Below, in pieces: positions 8,241-16,838 of a stretch of 64,000 bases of DNA. Origin of the DNA: Lentzea cavernae (lineage in GTDB: Bacteria > Actinomycetota > Actinomycetes > Mycobacteriales > Pseudonocardiaceae). Below the pieces are notes generated by a model that worked only from the letters and a program-made list of their open reading frames with translations, was not told the DNA's origin and did not search any database. Both the position numbers and the translations under genes were made by a program. The stretch covers positions 1 through 64,000 of the forward strand of contig NZ_BNAR01000009.1 in the NCBI RefSeq assembly GCF_014653695.1. The letters run 5' to 3'. The stretch's first letter is position 1. Every line of letters begins with the position of its first letter.

Positions 8241-9623
8241 ATGAACACCATGAGTACCCAGGGCTCTCCCATCCCCACCGAGGTGTGGGACCACCAGGAG
8301 ATGCGGGACGCACTGGCCCGACGAGAGATCAGCTCGGTCTACCGGCTGCTCCGAAGGCACGGCGTGTCCCAGCGCCAGATCGCGGCGCTCACCGGGCAAT
8401 CGCAGTCCGAGGTCTCGGAGATCCTCAAAGGTCGTCAGGTCATGGCCTACGACGTCCTGACGAGGATCGCCATCGGCCTGGGTGTCCCACGTGGATACAT
8501 GGGTCTCGCCTATGACGAGACAACGGCAGTACGGGTGGCCGCGACCGCGGACTCACCCCATCCTGAGGAGGACGAGTCGGTGAAGCGTCGGAAGTTCCTC
8601 GCGCACGCCGCCGCCGTGACAGTCGGCGCGGCCGTGTTCGGAGCGGACTCCGGGTCGTGGGTTTCACACCCCACACAGACTCCGGCTCCGGGACGCATCG
8701 GCATGACCGATGTGCGCCAGGTCGAAGCGGCCACTCGCGCGTTGCGTGCCCTGGACTACCAGTACGGCGGCGGTTCCTGCCGCGACGCGGTGGTCGCCCA
8801 GCTGTCCTGGGGACAGCAGATGCTGGGTGCGAGCTCTACGGACATCGTCCGCCAGCGGCTCTTCGTCGCCTTGGCGGACCTGCACAACCTCGCCGGCTGG
8901 ACGTCGTTCGACACGGGCCTGATGGACTCCGCCCGCAACCACTTCGGTCAGGCGCTCGACCTCGCCAAGCAGGGCGAGAACGAGGCGCTGATGGCGAACA
9001 TCCTGTACCGCATGGGTCGCGTCTACTTGCACCAGAACGCCCCGGACGACGCGCTGAAGGTGTTCCAGCTCGGTCAGCTGGCCGCGCAGAACTCCGGTTC
9101 CGAACTGGCCGTGGGCATCCTGTGCGCGAACGAGGCCTGGGCCTACGCGAAGATGGGCTCCGACGAGCAGGCGCTCAAGCTGCTCGGCCGCGCGCGTGAC
9201 GAGTTCTCCCGCGCCAACGTCGCCGAAGCCCCCGCCTGGGCCAAGTTCTTCAACGAGATCGACCTCTCGTCCATGATCGGCACGGTGCACACGGAGCTGG
9301 CCCAGACGGTGGACGCCAAGTACACGAGGACCGCGATCCCCGCGCTGTCCAAGGCGATCAACAACTTCGGCGACGAGTACGCCCGCAGCCGCTCGTTCAA
9401 CCTGACCTCGATGGCGATCAACCACCTGCTCGAGGGCGACATCGACCACGGCGCCAAGATCGGTCGCCAGGCCGTCGACCTGTCGGAAAGCCTCAAGTCG
9501 GTCCGCACGAAGCAGCGCATGGAGCCCCTTCGCCAGGAGGCAGACAAGCGCCGCAACAACCCCGAGGCCCGCGAGCTCGCGGACCGCGTCGCCCGCTTCA
9601 CCGGCACCGAGTCGGCCGCCTGA
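8241..9623 (+). CDS. XRE-type regulator with TPR domain and internal Tat-like segment
   Basis: A 460-aa protein. Residues about 33-75 form a lambda-repressor-like HTH (GVSQRQIAALTGQSQSEVSE). Residues 115-134 read as a twin-arginine-like segment (RRKFLAHAAAVTVGAAVFG), and residues about 150-440 are TPR-like helical repeats (e.g. NILYRMGRVYLHQNAPDDAL). This architecture recurs in actinobacterial regulators, where TPRs sense peptides or partner proteins. The internal RR-plus-hydrophobic stretch is unlikely to be a true export signal behind a cytoplasmic HTH. It is divergent from the two small genes it may regulate. Confidence 0.85.
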   Translation: MNTMSTQGSPIPTEVWDHQEMRDALARREISSVYRLLRRHGVSQRQIAALTGQSQSEVSEILKGRQVMAYDVLTRIAIGLGVPRGYMGLAYDETTAVRVAATADSPHPEEDESVKRRKFLAHAAAVTVGAAVFGADSGSWVSHPTQTPAPGRIGMTDVRQVEAATRALRALDYQYGGGSCRDAVVAQLSWGQQMLGASSTDIVRQRLFVALADLHNLAGWTSFDTGLMDSARNHFGQALDLAKQGENEALMANILYRMGRVYLHQNAPDDALKVFQLGQLAAQNSGSELAVGILCANEAWAYAKMGSDEQALKLLGRARDEFSRANVAEAPAWAKFFNEIDLSSMIGTVHTELAQTVDAKYTRTAIPALSKAINNFGDEYARSRSFNLTSMAINHLLEGDIDHGAKIGRQAVDLSESLKSVRTKQRMEPLRQEADKRRNNPEARELADRVARFTGTESAA

Positions 9624-9774
9624 GCCATCTCGTTTGGGTCCTATAGCACCCCTTTCGGATGGCGTGGGACACGAAGCGGTAACGCCAGGACCTTCGCACA
9701 CGAATGCAGCATCGACGGGCGTGCAATCCACGCCTAAGGTGCGGCAGGTCGGGGCGAAGGACGAGGTGCGGCGC

Positions 9775-10056
9775 GTGAGCCTTACTCGGAGGTGGCGTTC
9801 CAGGAGAGCGCTGCGGTCCGCGCAGTTGCTCGACGAGGTGGTGGACACCCAGTTGCCGCTGCTCGCGGGCTTCGACGAGGAGCGCCGGCGCAGGTCCGCC
9901 GACTACCTCGCGGAGCTGGTGGCGCTGGCTCAGGACTACCGCTACTACGCCAACGGCTGGATCGACAGCCGCGAGCTGGACCGCCGCGGTCAGCGGACGA
10001 TGAACCGGCTGGCGCGGATGCGCGAAGAATCTTCGGCCCGACTGATCACCGACTAG
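9775..10056 (+). CDS. Small basic helical protein
   Basis: A 93-aa protein rich in Arg (start VSLTRRWRSRRALRSAQLL) and mostly helical, with no recognised domain. GTG 9775 has a GAGG element about 10 bp upstream; the reading frame is open further upstream but the extra sequence has poor codon bias. It lies 151 bp behind the XRE-TPR gene and is convergent with the SDR gene. Confidence 0.6.
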   Translation: MSLTRRWRSRRALRSAQLLDEVVDTQLPLLAGFDEERRRRSADYLAELVALAQDYRYYANGWIDSRELDRRGQRTMNRLARMREESSARLITD

Positions 10057-10119
10057 TCCGTTCGTGTGCAGCTCGTCGCGCCGATCGGACCACTCACCGA
10101 GTCCGGTCGAAGTCGTGGA

Positions 10120-10135
10120 TGTTTCACGTTGAACA
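10120..10135. other. Degenerate parS-like sequence
   Basis: TGTTTCACGTTGAACA matches the 16-bp chromosomal parS consensus TGTTTCACGTGAAACA at 14 positions. It lies in the 91-bp gap between two convergent genes. A second, weaker match (TCACGTGAAAC core) lies at 16774-16784. One such hit per window is close to chance expectation, so ParB binding is only a possibility. Confidence 0.25.
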
Positions 10136-10147
10136 TTCGCCCGGCCC

Positions 10148-10867
10148 TCACCAGGGCACGGACCCGGCGTCGTCGAACAGACCGCCGGTCGGACCGTCGT
10201 CGGGCAGCGTGGCCAGCTTGACGGCGATCTTGGCGCCGTCCGCAGGCGTGCTGGTGCCGCGGAAGCCGTTGAGGTCCGTCGCCACGTAGCCGGGGCACGC
10301 CAGGTTGATCTTGATGTCCGTGAGCTCCTTGGCGTACTGCACGGTCACCGCGTTCAGGAACGTCTTCGACGGCGTGTAGGTCCCGCTGACCTCGCCGAAC
10401 TCCACTCCCGGCGTCGTCTGCAGCGTCAGCGACGCGAGGTGGCTCGACAGGTTGACGATCCGCGCCCTGTCCGAACGCCGCAGCAACGGCAGCAGCGCGT
10501 TGGTCACCCGGATCACGCCGATCACGTTGGTCTCCAGCACCTCCCGCATGCTCGCCGCCGTCACGATCGACGGCTCCGCGGGCCACGCCCCGGTGATGGC
10601 GGCGTTGTTGACCAGCGCGTCGAGGCGGCCGAACCGCTCCTCGACCAGGGACGCCGCCGAGGCGACGCTCTCGTCGCTGGTCACGTCGAGCGGCACGAAG
10701 AACGCGTCGACGCCCTCCGCTCGCAGCTTCGCCACCGCCTCCTCGCCCCGCTGTGAGTCCCGAGCGCCGACTCCGACGCTCGCCCCGAGCGCGCCGAGAC
10801 CTGCCGCGATCGCGTATCCGATGCCCTTGTTCGCGCCGGTGACCAGCGCAATCGTGTTCTCGCTCAT
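10148..10867 (-). CDS. SDR family NAD(P)-dependent oxidoreductase
   Basis: A 239-aa classical SDR with TGANKGIG cofactor motif near residue 10, NNAAI, and an intact YTPSK catalytic motif. It resembles carbonyl-reductase-like SDRs and probably reduces a small carbonyl compound. It starts at ATG 10867 (MSENTIALVTGANKGIG) and is divergent from a LysR regulator that starts 87 bp away, which probably controls it. Confidence 0.9.
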   Translation of the reverse strand: MSENTIALVTGANKGIGYAIAAGLGALGASVGVGARDSQRGEEAVAKLRAEGVDAFFVPLDVTSDESVASAASLVEERFGRLDALVNNAAITGAWPAEPSIVTAASMREVLETNVIGVIRVTNALLPLLRRSDRARIVNLSSHLASLTLQTTPGVEFGEVSGTYTPSKTFLNAVTVQYAKELTDIKINLACPGYVATDLNGFRGTSTPADGAKIAVKLATLPDDGPTGGLFDDAGSVPW

Positions 10868-10954
10868 GAATTCGATCGTGGTCGTGAACGGCTTCAGGAC
10901 CAACATCACCTCGGTGCGGCAGCGATACCCGGCCGGTATGGATACCGTGGTGGG

Positions 10955-11797
10955 GTGGAGACCCGAGAGCTTCGGTACTTCGTCGCGGTCGCCGAGGAAC
11001 TGCACTTCGGCCGGGCAGCCGACCGGCTGGGCATCGCCCAGCCGCCGCTCTCGCGCACGATCGCCCAGCTCGAACACCGTCTCGGCGTCGCGCTGCTGAC
11101 CCGCACCAGCCGCAAGGTCTCGCTCACGAACGCCGGCGCGGCGCTGCTGGACGAGGGGAGGGCCATCCTCGGTGCGGTCGCGGCGGCCGAACGGCGAGCC
11201 CGGGGTGCGGCGGACGACGAGCCCGGCCTGGTGCTGGCCGCCAAGGCCGGTGGGTCCGGTGAGCTGCTCGCGAAGCTGCTCGACGCGTACGCCGCCGAAC
11301 CCGGTGCCGTGCCCGTCGAGGTGCTGCTCGTCGAGTCCAGGGTCCACGCCCCGCTGCTCGACGGCCGTGCCGACGTCGCGCTGATGCACCAGCCGTACGA
11401 CCCGACGACCGGACTCGACGTGGAGGTGCTGCGCACCGAGGGGCAGGTCGCGGTCATGCCGAGCTCGCACCCGCTCGCCGGTGCGGCACAGCTGAGGCTG
11501 GCCGACGTCAGCTCGTTGCCGGAGCTCGCGCGGTGGCCCGAACCGGACGGCGGCTACCCGGACGGTTCCGGCGTCGAGGTGCGGAACCTGACCCAGCTGT
11601 TCCAGATGGTCTCGCTGGGCCGTGCCGTCGCGGTGCTGCCGGAGATCGCCAGGACCGCCCTGCTCGAAGGCATGACCGCGGTGCCGGTGGTGGACGCGGA
11701 GAGGGTGTCGACGGTGATCGCGTGGCCGCCGCACAGCAGGTCACGAGCGGTCGCGGACCTGGTCCGCGTGGCAACGGGGTTCGCCGAGGTCAGCTGA
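10955..11797 (+). CDS. LysR family transcriptional regulator
   Basis: A 280-aa LTTR. The N-terminal winged HTH (METRELRYFVAVAEELHFGR, then RLGIAQPPLSRTIAQLE) is typical, followed by a periplasmic-binding-like effector domain. It starts at GTG 10955, divergent from the SDR gene, the usual layout for an LTTR and its target. Its 3' end overlaps copD by 8 bp in convergent orientation. Confidence 0.92.
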   Translation: METRELRYFVAVAEELHFGRAADRLGIAQPPLSRTIAQLEHRLGVALLTRTSRKVSLTNAGAALLDEGRAILGAVAAAERRARGAADDEPGLVLAAKAGGSGELLAKLLDAYAAEPGAVPVEVLLVESRVHAPLLDGRADVALMHQPYDPTTGLDVEVLRTEGQVAVMPSSHPLAGAAQLRLADVSSLPELARWPEPDGGYPDGSGVEVRNLTQLFQMVSLGRAVAVLPEIARTALLEGMTAVPVVDAERVSTVIAWPPHSRSRAVADLVRVATGFAEVS

Positions 11798-12809
11798 CCG
11801 GAGCGCGGCTCAGCACCACGGCGAGGCCGAACGCGACGCCCATGATCGTCACTTCCAGGACCGCCCACTGCACGATCGCGGTGACCTTGTGCTGGGCGAT
11901 CTTCGGCAGCAGCCGCCAGCGGACGTGCGCGCCGAGCAGTGCGATCAGTCCCGCGCACACGAGCTTGCCGAGGAACAGCAACCCGTAGCCGGTCGTGAAC
12001 AGCGACCGCGGGAACGGCACGACCGGGTTGAGGACCAGCTCCAGCAACCCGTTGAACAGGCCCGTCACCGCGACGACGACCAGGCTGACGGTCGCGATCC
12101 TCGAGAACTTCGGCAACGCGATCGCGAGCAGGCCCTTGCGGTAGGCGACCAGCGCGATCAACGCGCCGAGGCCACCGGTCCACGCCGCGGCGCCCAGCAC
12201 GTGCAACTCCATGGAGACCATCGAGTAGTCGTGGTACTTCCAGTTGGAGGCGTGCCCGGTCACCGGGATCGGCAGCAGTCCGAACATCGAGATGAGAATG
12301 CGCAGCTCAGCGGGCACGGACTCGCCACTGCGGACGGCCATCACGCCGATGACCACGTAGACGAACGCGCAGACGGCGCTGAACAGCAAGCCCTTGCCCG
12401 CGCCGACGGTCGCGATGTAGTCGATCGCGTTGCCGATGCTGACGTCGCTGCCCGGCCGCAGTTCGGCGGCCTGCAGCACGATCGCGAGCAGGGCGGCGAC
12501 CACCCAGACCGCGGCGGCGACCACCGCGGCGGGCCGGGCGATCCGCATGACCGGTTCGGTGTGGGTGGGGCGGTCGAAGCCGAGCAGCTTCGGCAGGATC
12601 GACAGTCCGACGACGACCGTCGCCGAGATGTCGAGCAGCACGCGTGTGACCGGCAGGCCGTACCGGACCGCCGCCCCCGCGTCGAGGGCCCCGGCGACCA
12701 CGGCGGGTGGTGCCAGCACGAGGCCGAGCGCGACGCCCGCGAGCGCGCCGGACACCAGTCCGGCGAGCACGCGGTAGTGGGTGGGGGCAGCGGTCCGGAC
12801 GTCGCTCAT
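11790..12809 (-). CDS. copD: Copper resistance protein CopD family
   Basis: A 339-aa membrane protein with about eight or nine hydrophobic segments and a C-terminal CopD domain, including the conserved His-containing region (MELHVLGAAAWTGGLGALI). CopD-type proteins are thought to move copper across the cytoplasmic membrane, with CopC supplying it outside. ATG 12809 overlaps the copC stop by 4 bp (ATGA), showing translational coupling. It is the last gene of a four-gene copper operon. Confidence 0.9.
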   Translation of the reverse strand: MSDVRTAAPTHYRVLAGLVSGALAGVALGLVLAPPAVVAGALDAGAAVRYGLPVTRVLLDISATVVVGLSILPKLLGFDRPTHTEPVMRIARPAAVVAAAVWVVAALLAIVLQAAELRPGSDVSIGNAIDYIATVGAGKGLLFSAVCAFVYVVIGVMAVRSGESVPAELRILISMFGLLPIPVTGHASNWKYHDYSMVSMELHVLGAAAWTGGLGALIALVAYRKGLLAIALPKFSRIATVSLVVVAVTGLFNGLLELVLNPVVPFPRSLFTTGYGLLFLGKLVCAGLIALLGAHVRWRLLPKIAQHKVTAIVQWAVLEVTIMGVAFGLAVVLSRAPVS

Positions 12810-13336
12810 GCCTTCGTGTTCCCGCCGCGCAGCGCGAAGAACACGCCACCGCCGAGGAGCACCACGGCACCGACGATCCACACCCAGACCGGCAGGCCGT
12901 CGTCCGAACCGGAGTTCCCGGTCGCGGCGTCGGCGTTCGCCGGTGCGGTGGGCGTGCCCGTGCCGTCCTTGGTGAGGGTGAACGTCAGCTCACCGGACAC
13001 GGGGTGGCCGTCCGCGGACAGGATGCGGTAGCCGATCTTGTACTCGCCGGCCTTGCCGAGCGCGTTGACCTTGGCGGACACCGCGGTGTCCTTGATCGTC
13101 GGATCACCGGCGACCTCGTAGTGTCCGCCGTTCGAGTCGGTCACCGAGATCGCGTTGATGCCCTGGCCGCCCTGCACGTCCTGGTCGAACGTCAGGGTGA
13201 TGCTCGAGGGACCGACCTCCAGCGAGGACTTGTCCTTCGGGTCGCTGCCGATGAGTGCGTTGTGCGCCGCCGCGGGGGCGGCCGTGGCGAGCACGGCCGC
13301 ACCGGCGAACAGGAACGCGATCAGCGCGCGCTTCAT
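12806..13336 (-). CDS. copC: Periplasmic-type copper-binding protein CopC
   Basis: A 176-aa secreted or membrane-anchored protein. The signal peptide covers about residues 1-23, the mature protein begins with His (AAAHNALIGSDPKD), and ILSADGHPVSGELTFTL carries the second conserved His. A C-terminal hydrophobic helix (about 150-170) suggests anchoring. Copper binding by the N-terminal His and this site is known for the family. It overlaps ycnI and copD by 4 bp each. Confidence 0.92.
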   Translation of the reverse strand: MKRALIAFLFAGAAVLATAAPAAAHNALIGSDPKDKSSLEVGPSSITLTFDQDVQGGQGINAISVTDSNGGHYEVAGDPTIKDTAVSAKVNALGKAGEYKIGYRILSADGHPVSGELTFTLTKDGTGTPTAPANADAATGNSGSDDGLPVWVWIVGAVVLLGGGVFFALRGGNTKA

Positions 13337-14067
13337 GCCTTGCGCTTCGAACGCAGGATGGCGCCGACGCCGAAGCCCAGGCCGAGCGCGCCGACGGCCA
13401 GACCGGCGCCACCGAGGTAGCGGGCGGTCTTGTCGGAACCGGCCGCCGACGCCTCGTGCGTGTCACCGCTGGTGGCCGTGCTGGTGGCGCTGCCGTGGCC
13501 GTGGTCGTCCGCGCCGGCGGCCTTCGGGGCGAGCTTCAGCGCGGGCGCCGGGTGCTCCGGCTCCTTGCCGTCCGCACCGGTGGCCTGGGCCCAGTCGACG
13601 ACCTCGCCGTTCTCGTAGGTCTGCTTGGTCGGGAGCTCGAGCTTGTCCTTGCCCTCCGGCAGCGTGCCGATGGCGACGAAGAACTCCTGGTACTCGTTCA
13701 CGTTGATCTTGGTGCCGGGCTCGGCGGTCCACGTGATCGACGTGAACGCCTCGGTGATCTCCTTGCCGGCGACCGTCACGGGCTTGGCGAGCTTGCCCTT
13801 GACCGCCTCGGCCTTCCAGCCGGCCAGCGGCTTGGTGCGCACCGAGGTGAGCGGCGTGTCCTGCGGCAGCGTCACCTCGATCTTGGTGGTGCCGGCGTTG
13901 TCGCGCTCGTTCGGGACGCGGAACGCGAAGGTGGCGCGGCCGCCCTGCGTGAACTCCGCGGGCTGGGCGCTGACGTGCGCCGAGGCGATGGTCGGCGTGC
14001 CGAGGACGGCGATTCCTGCAACGGCGAGGACGGCGAGCGTGCGCACGCCGAATCGATTTGTCGACAT
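13333..14067 (-). CDS. ycnI: YcnI family copper-binding membrane protein (DUF1775)
   Basis: A 244-aa protein with a signal peptide, a DUF1775 beta-sandwich whose first mature residue is His (SAHVSAQPAEF), a Pro/Ala-rich linker and a C-terminal membrane anchor (about 215-235) followed by RSKRKA. YcnI binds copper through its N-terminal His in Bacillus. ATG 14067 with AGGAG upstream is preferred over an upstream ATG at 14091. It overlaps copC by 4 bp, so metal delivery to CopC-CopD is the likely role. Confidence 0.9.
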   Translation of the reverse strand: MSTNRFGVRTLAVLAVAGIAVLGTPTIASAHVSAQPAEFTQGGRATFAFRVPNERDNAGTTKIEVTLPQDTPLTSVRTKPLAGWKAEAVKGKLAKPVTVAGKEITEAFTSITWTAEPGTKINVNEYQEFFVAIGTLPEGKDKLELPTKQTYENGEVVDWAQATGADGKEPEHPAPALKLAPKAAGADDHGHGSATSTATSGDTHEASAAGSDKTARYLGGAGLAVGALGLGFGVGAILRSKRKA

Positions 14068-14118
14068 GAAGTTGTGGCTCCTGATTGCCAAAGGGGGTTC
14101 GCTGGGGGATACGGATGA

Positions 14119-14634
14119 TCAGGAGTCACAGGGCGGGCCGCGCCGCCGATTCGCACGCACGACGTCGAGGTACTGCGCGTTCTGGACGTACGGCGTGCTG
14201 GTGAACGTCCGCGCCGGAGTCGAGACCGGCAGCGGCGTGAGCCTGCGGGGGATCAGGCGGGTGACGGCGGCGAACAGCCTGAACAGGGCGTTCTCGGCGT
14301 GGAAGAGCAGCAGCCCGGTCAGCGTCGCGGCGACGAGGTGCGCCCCGAACATCTGCCAGGTCAGCGTGTCGGTGTGCTCGTGGTTGACCCAGGTGAGCAG
14401 CAGGTGCTGCGCGAGCTGGGCCGTGCCGAGCCCGGCGATGACGGAGAGCTTCCCGGTGCGCTTGTCGGCCAGCGACGCCGCCGCGAACGCGATCAGCACC
14501 ACCAGTGGCAGCGCGTGGATGAACTCACCGATCTCGCCGCCGCCCAGCCCGTGGGCGGTGATCGTGAGCGCCGCAGAGGTCAGCGCGAGTGCGGCACCAC
14601 GCAGGGTGCGCAACTCACTCGACCGTGTGCTCAC
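14119..14634 (-). CDS. Small membrane protein of the copper operon
   Basis: A 171-aa protein with four hydrophobic segments and several histidines at membrane borders (NHEHT, GAHLVAATLTGLLLFHAE). I do not know a functional family, but its position 51 bp before ycnI on the same strand makes it the probable first gene of the copper operon. The histidines could contact copper; this is inference. It is divergent from the BCCT transporter. Confidence 0.7.
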   Translation of the reverse strand: MSTRSSELRTLRGAALALTSAALTITAHGLGGGEIGEFIHALPLVVLIAFAAASLADKRTGKLSVIAGLGTAQLAQHLLLTWVNHEHTDTLTWQMFGAHLVAATLTGLLLFHAENALFRLFAAVTRLIPRRLTPLPVSTPARTFTSTPYVQNAQYLDVVRANRRRGPPCDS

Positions 14635-14693
14635 GGGAGTTGAGGGTAATCGGAGGAGTTTGGACAGGTCTACCAGCGGGTAGTCCGGGCCGC

Positions 14694-16343
14694 ATGACCG
14701 TTCAATGCGACAAGCCGGGCCGTACCGACCGGGTCGTCTTCGGCGTTGCCGCAGGTCTCACGCTTGCGTTCGTGACCTGGGGAATCGTCGGCACAGAGAG
14801 TTTGGCCTCCGCCTCGAAGGCGGCGCTGGGATGGATCATCCAGCATCTGGGATGGGCTTTCGTGCTCTCCGCCACCGGGTTCGTGGTCTTCGCGCTGTGG
14901 CTCGCGTTCAGCCGCTACGGCAAGATCCCGCTCGGCCAGGACGACGAGAAACCCGAGTTCAAGACCGTGTCCTGGGTCGCGATGATGTTCAGCGCCGGCA
15001 TGGGCATCGGACTGATGTTCTACGGCGTCAACGAGCCGCTCACGCACTTCGTGAAGCCGCCGCCCGGCTCCGACGGGGATCCGCTGGAGACCGCGATGGC
15101 CACCACGCTGTTCCACTGGACGCTGCACCCGTGGGCGATCTACGCCATCGTCGGCATCGCAATCGCGTACAGCAGCTTCCGCCGCGGCCGGTCCTCGCTG
15201 ATCAGCTCGGCCTTCGCACCGCTGCTCGGCAGGCGCGCCGCGTCCGGGTGGGGCAGGGCGATCGACGTCATGGCGATCTTCGCGACGTTGTTCGGCTCGG
15301 CGGCGTCGCTGGGTCTCGGCGCGCTGCAGATCGGGTCGGGCCTGCAGGCCGCCGGCTGGGCGGGTGAGGTCGGCAAGGGTGTGCTGGTCGCGATCATCGC
15401 GATCCTGACCGTGGCGTTCGTCGCGTCCGCCGTCTCGGGTGTCGCGAAGGGCATCCAGTGGCTGTCGAACATCAACATGGTGCTGGCCGTGACGCTGGCG
15501 CTGTTCCTGTTCATCGTCGGACCGACGATCTTCATCCTGAACCTGGTGCCCACGGCCCTCGGCGACTACTTCCGCGAGCTCGCGACGATGGCCGGCCGCA
15601 CCGCCGCGTCCGGTGGCGACGCGACCGAGACCTGGCTGTCCGGCTGGACGATCTTCTACTGGGCGTGGTGGATCTCGTGGACGCCGTTCGTCGGCATGTT
15701 CATCGCGCGGATCTCGCGCGGCCGCACGATCAAGCAGTTCGTCGCCGGCGTGATCCTGGTGCCGTCCGCGGTGTCGCTGGTGTGGTTCGCGATCTTGGGT
15801 GGCACGGCCATCTTCGAGCAGCGCAACGGCGCTGACATCGCCGGTCAGTCCACTCCGGAGTCCCAGCTCTTCACGCTGCTGGACCAGTTCCCGCTCGCCG
15901 CGGTCGCCGGTGTCGTCGTGATGGTCCTCGTGGCGATCTTCTTCGTGTCCGGCGCCGACGCCGCGTCGATCGTGATGGGAACGCTCTCGCAGGAGGGCAC
16001 GATCGCGCCGAAGAAGCCCGTGGTGATCTTCTGGGGCGTGCTGACCGGTGCCGTCGCGGCGGTGATGCTGCTGGTCGGCGGGTCGAACGCCCTGACGGGA
16101 CTGCAGAACCTCACCATCATCGTGGCGCTGCCGTTCATGGTCGTGATGGTCGGTCTGTGCGTCTCCCTGGCCAAGGACCTGCGCTCGGACCCGATGATCA
16201 GGCGCGAGGAACGCGTGGCCGAGGTGATGGAGGAGGTCACCGCCCACCTCGACCCCGGTCAGGTGGTCGAGGAGGCGGCGGTCAAGGCCGTGGCCGAGGT
16301 GACCGGGAAGACCCCGGACGTCAGCGCACGTTCAGGCGCCTGA
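14694..16343 (+). CDS. BCCT family betaine/choline/carnitine transporter
   Basis: A 549-aa protein with about 12 membrane segments and the BCCT signature in helix 8 (WAWWISWTPFVGMFIARI), whose Trp residues bind trimethylammonium substrates. It probably imports glycine betaine or choline for osmoprotection or catabolism. ATG 14694 is chosen; upstream open frame lacks a good start. The C-terminal tail (about 500-549) is charged, as in osmosensing members. Its end overlaps the DUF6474 gene by 23 bp in convergent orientation. Confidence 0.93.
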   Translation: MTVQCDKPGRTDRVVFGVAAGLTLAFVTWGIVGTESLASASKAALGWIIQHLGWAFVLSATGFVVFALWLAFSRYGKIPLGQDDEKPEFKTVSWVAMMFSAGMGIGLMFYGVNEPLTHFVKPPPGSDGDPLETAMATTLFHWTLHPWAIYAIVGIAIAYSSFRRGRSSLISSAFAPLLGRRAASGWGRAIDVMAIFATLFGSAASLGLGALQIGSGLQAAGWAGEVGKGVLVAIIAILTVAFVASAVSGVAKGIQWLSNINMVLAVTLALFLFIVGPTIFILNLVPTALGDYFRELATMAGRTAASGGDATETWLSGWTIFYWAWWISWTPFVGMFIARISRGRTIKQFVAGVILVPSAVSLVWFAILGGTAIFEQRNGADIAGQSTPESQLFTLLDQFPLAAVAGVVVMVLVAIFFVSGADAASIVMGTLSQEGTIAPKKPVVIFWGVLTGAVAAVMLLVGGSNALTGLQNLTIIVALPFMVVMVGLCVSLAKDLRSDPMIRREERVAEVMEEVTAHLDPGQVVEEAAVKAVAEVTGKTPDVSARSGA

Positions 16344-16755
16344 GCAGTTCCTGCTCCAACACCTCCAGATCGGTTCCGACGGCCCGGTGCGCTGCTTTGC
16401 GCCGGGCCGTCGGCATGCGTTCGGAAGCGCGAACGGCGGCGAGCAGCTGTGCGAGCCGGCTCTCCGTCTTCGAAACCCAATCGGAATCTGTTGCCCGCAG
16501 TGTCTCGAGCGACTCCGAAAAGCCGACAATTCGCGCGTGCAGCCGGGCTCCGTGACCGGAGTACTTCCCGATGTCCGCGACATCGATGCCGAGCCGGCGC
16601 GCCCGATAGCGGTCGTACTGCTCGCTCAAAACCCCAGCTCCGCGGGCGATCACCGGGGCGAGCACCGGAATCAGCGCGGGAGCCACCACCTTCGCGACTC
16701 CGACCAGGCTCTTCGCCCTGCTGGGCGTGAAACCGGCCTTCGCTTTGCGCGCCAT
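16321..16755 (-). CDS. DUF6474 family protein
   Basis: A 144-aa basic protein (MARKAKAGFTPSRAKSLVGV start) with an N-terminal hydrophobic stretch (VAPALIPVLAPVIARGAGVL) and a helical C-terminal half ending in a possible coiled coil. It matches the actinobacterial DUF6474 family, whose function is not known. It is divergent from the RecB-like nuclease gene and convergent with the BCCT gene. Confidence 0.8.
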   Translation of the reverse strand: MARKAKAGFTPSRAKSLVGVAKVVAPALIPVLAPVIARGAGVLSEQYDRYRARRLGIDVADIGKYSGHGARLHARIVGFSESLETLRATDSDWVSKTESRLAQLLAAVRASERMPTARRKAAHRAVGTDLEVLEQELLRRLNVR

Positions 16756-16838
16756 TCGGGTACACCTCCTCCGTCACGTGAAACCTACTGCCCAGGTTGC
16801 CGACACAGCAGGTGGACGCGCGACATACCCTGCAACCT

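Noticed and set aside
14670-16247. 525-aa open frame on the minus strand
   Set aside because: Antisense to the BCCT transporter; Asp/Arg/His-rich and without any motif.
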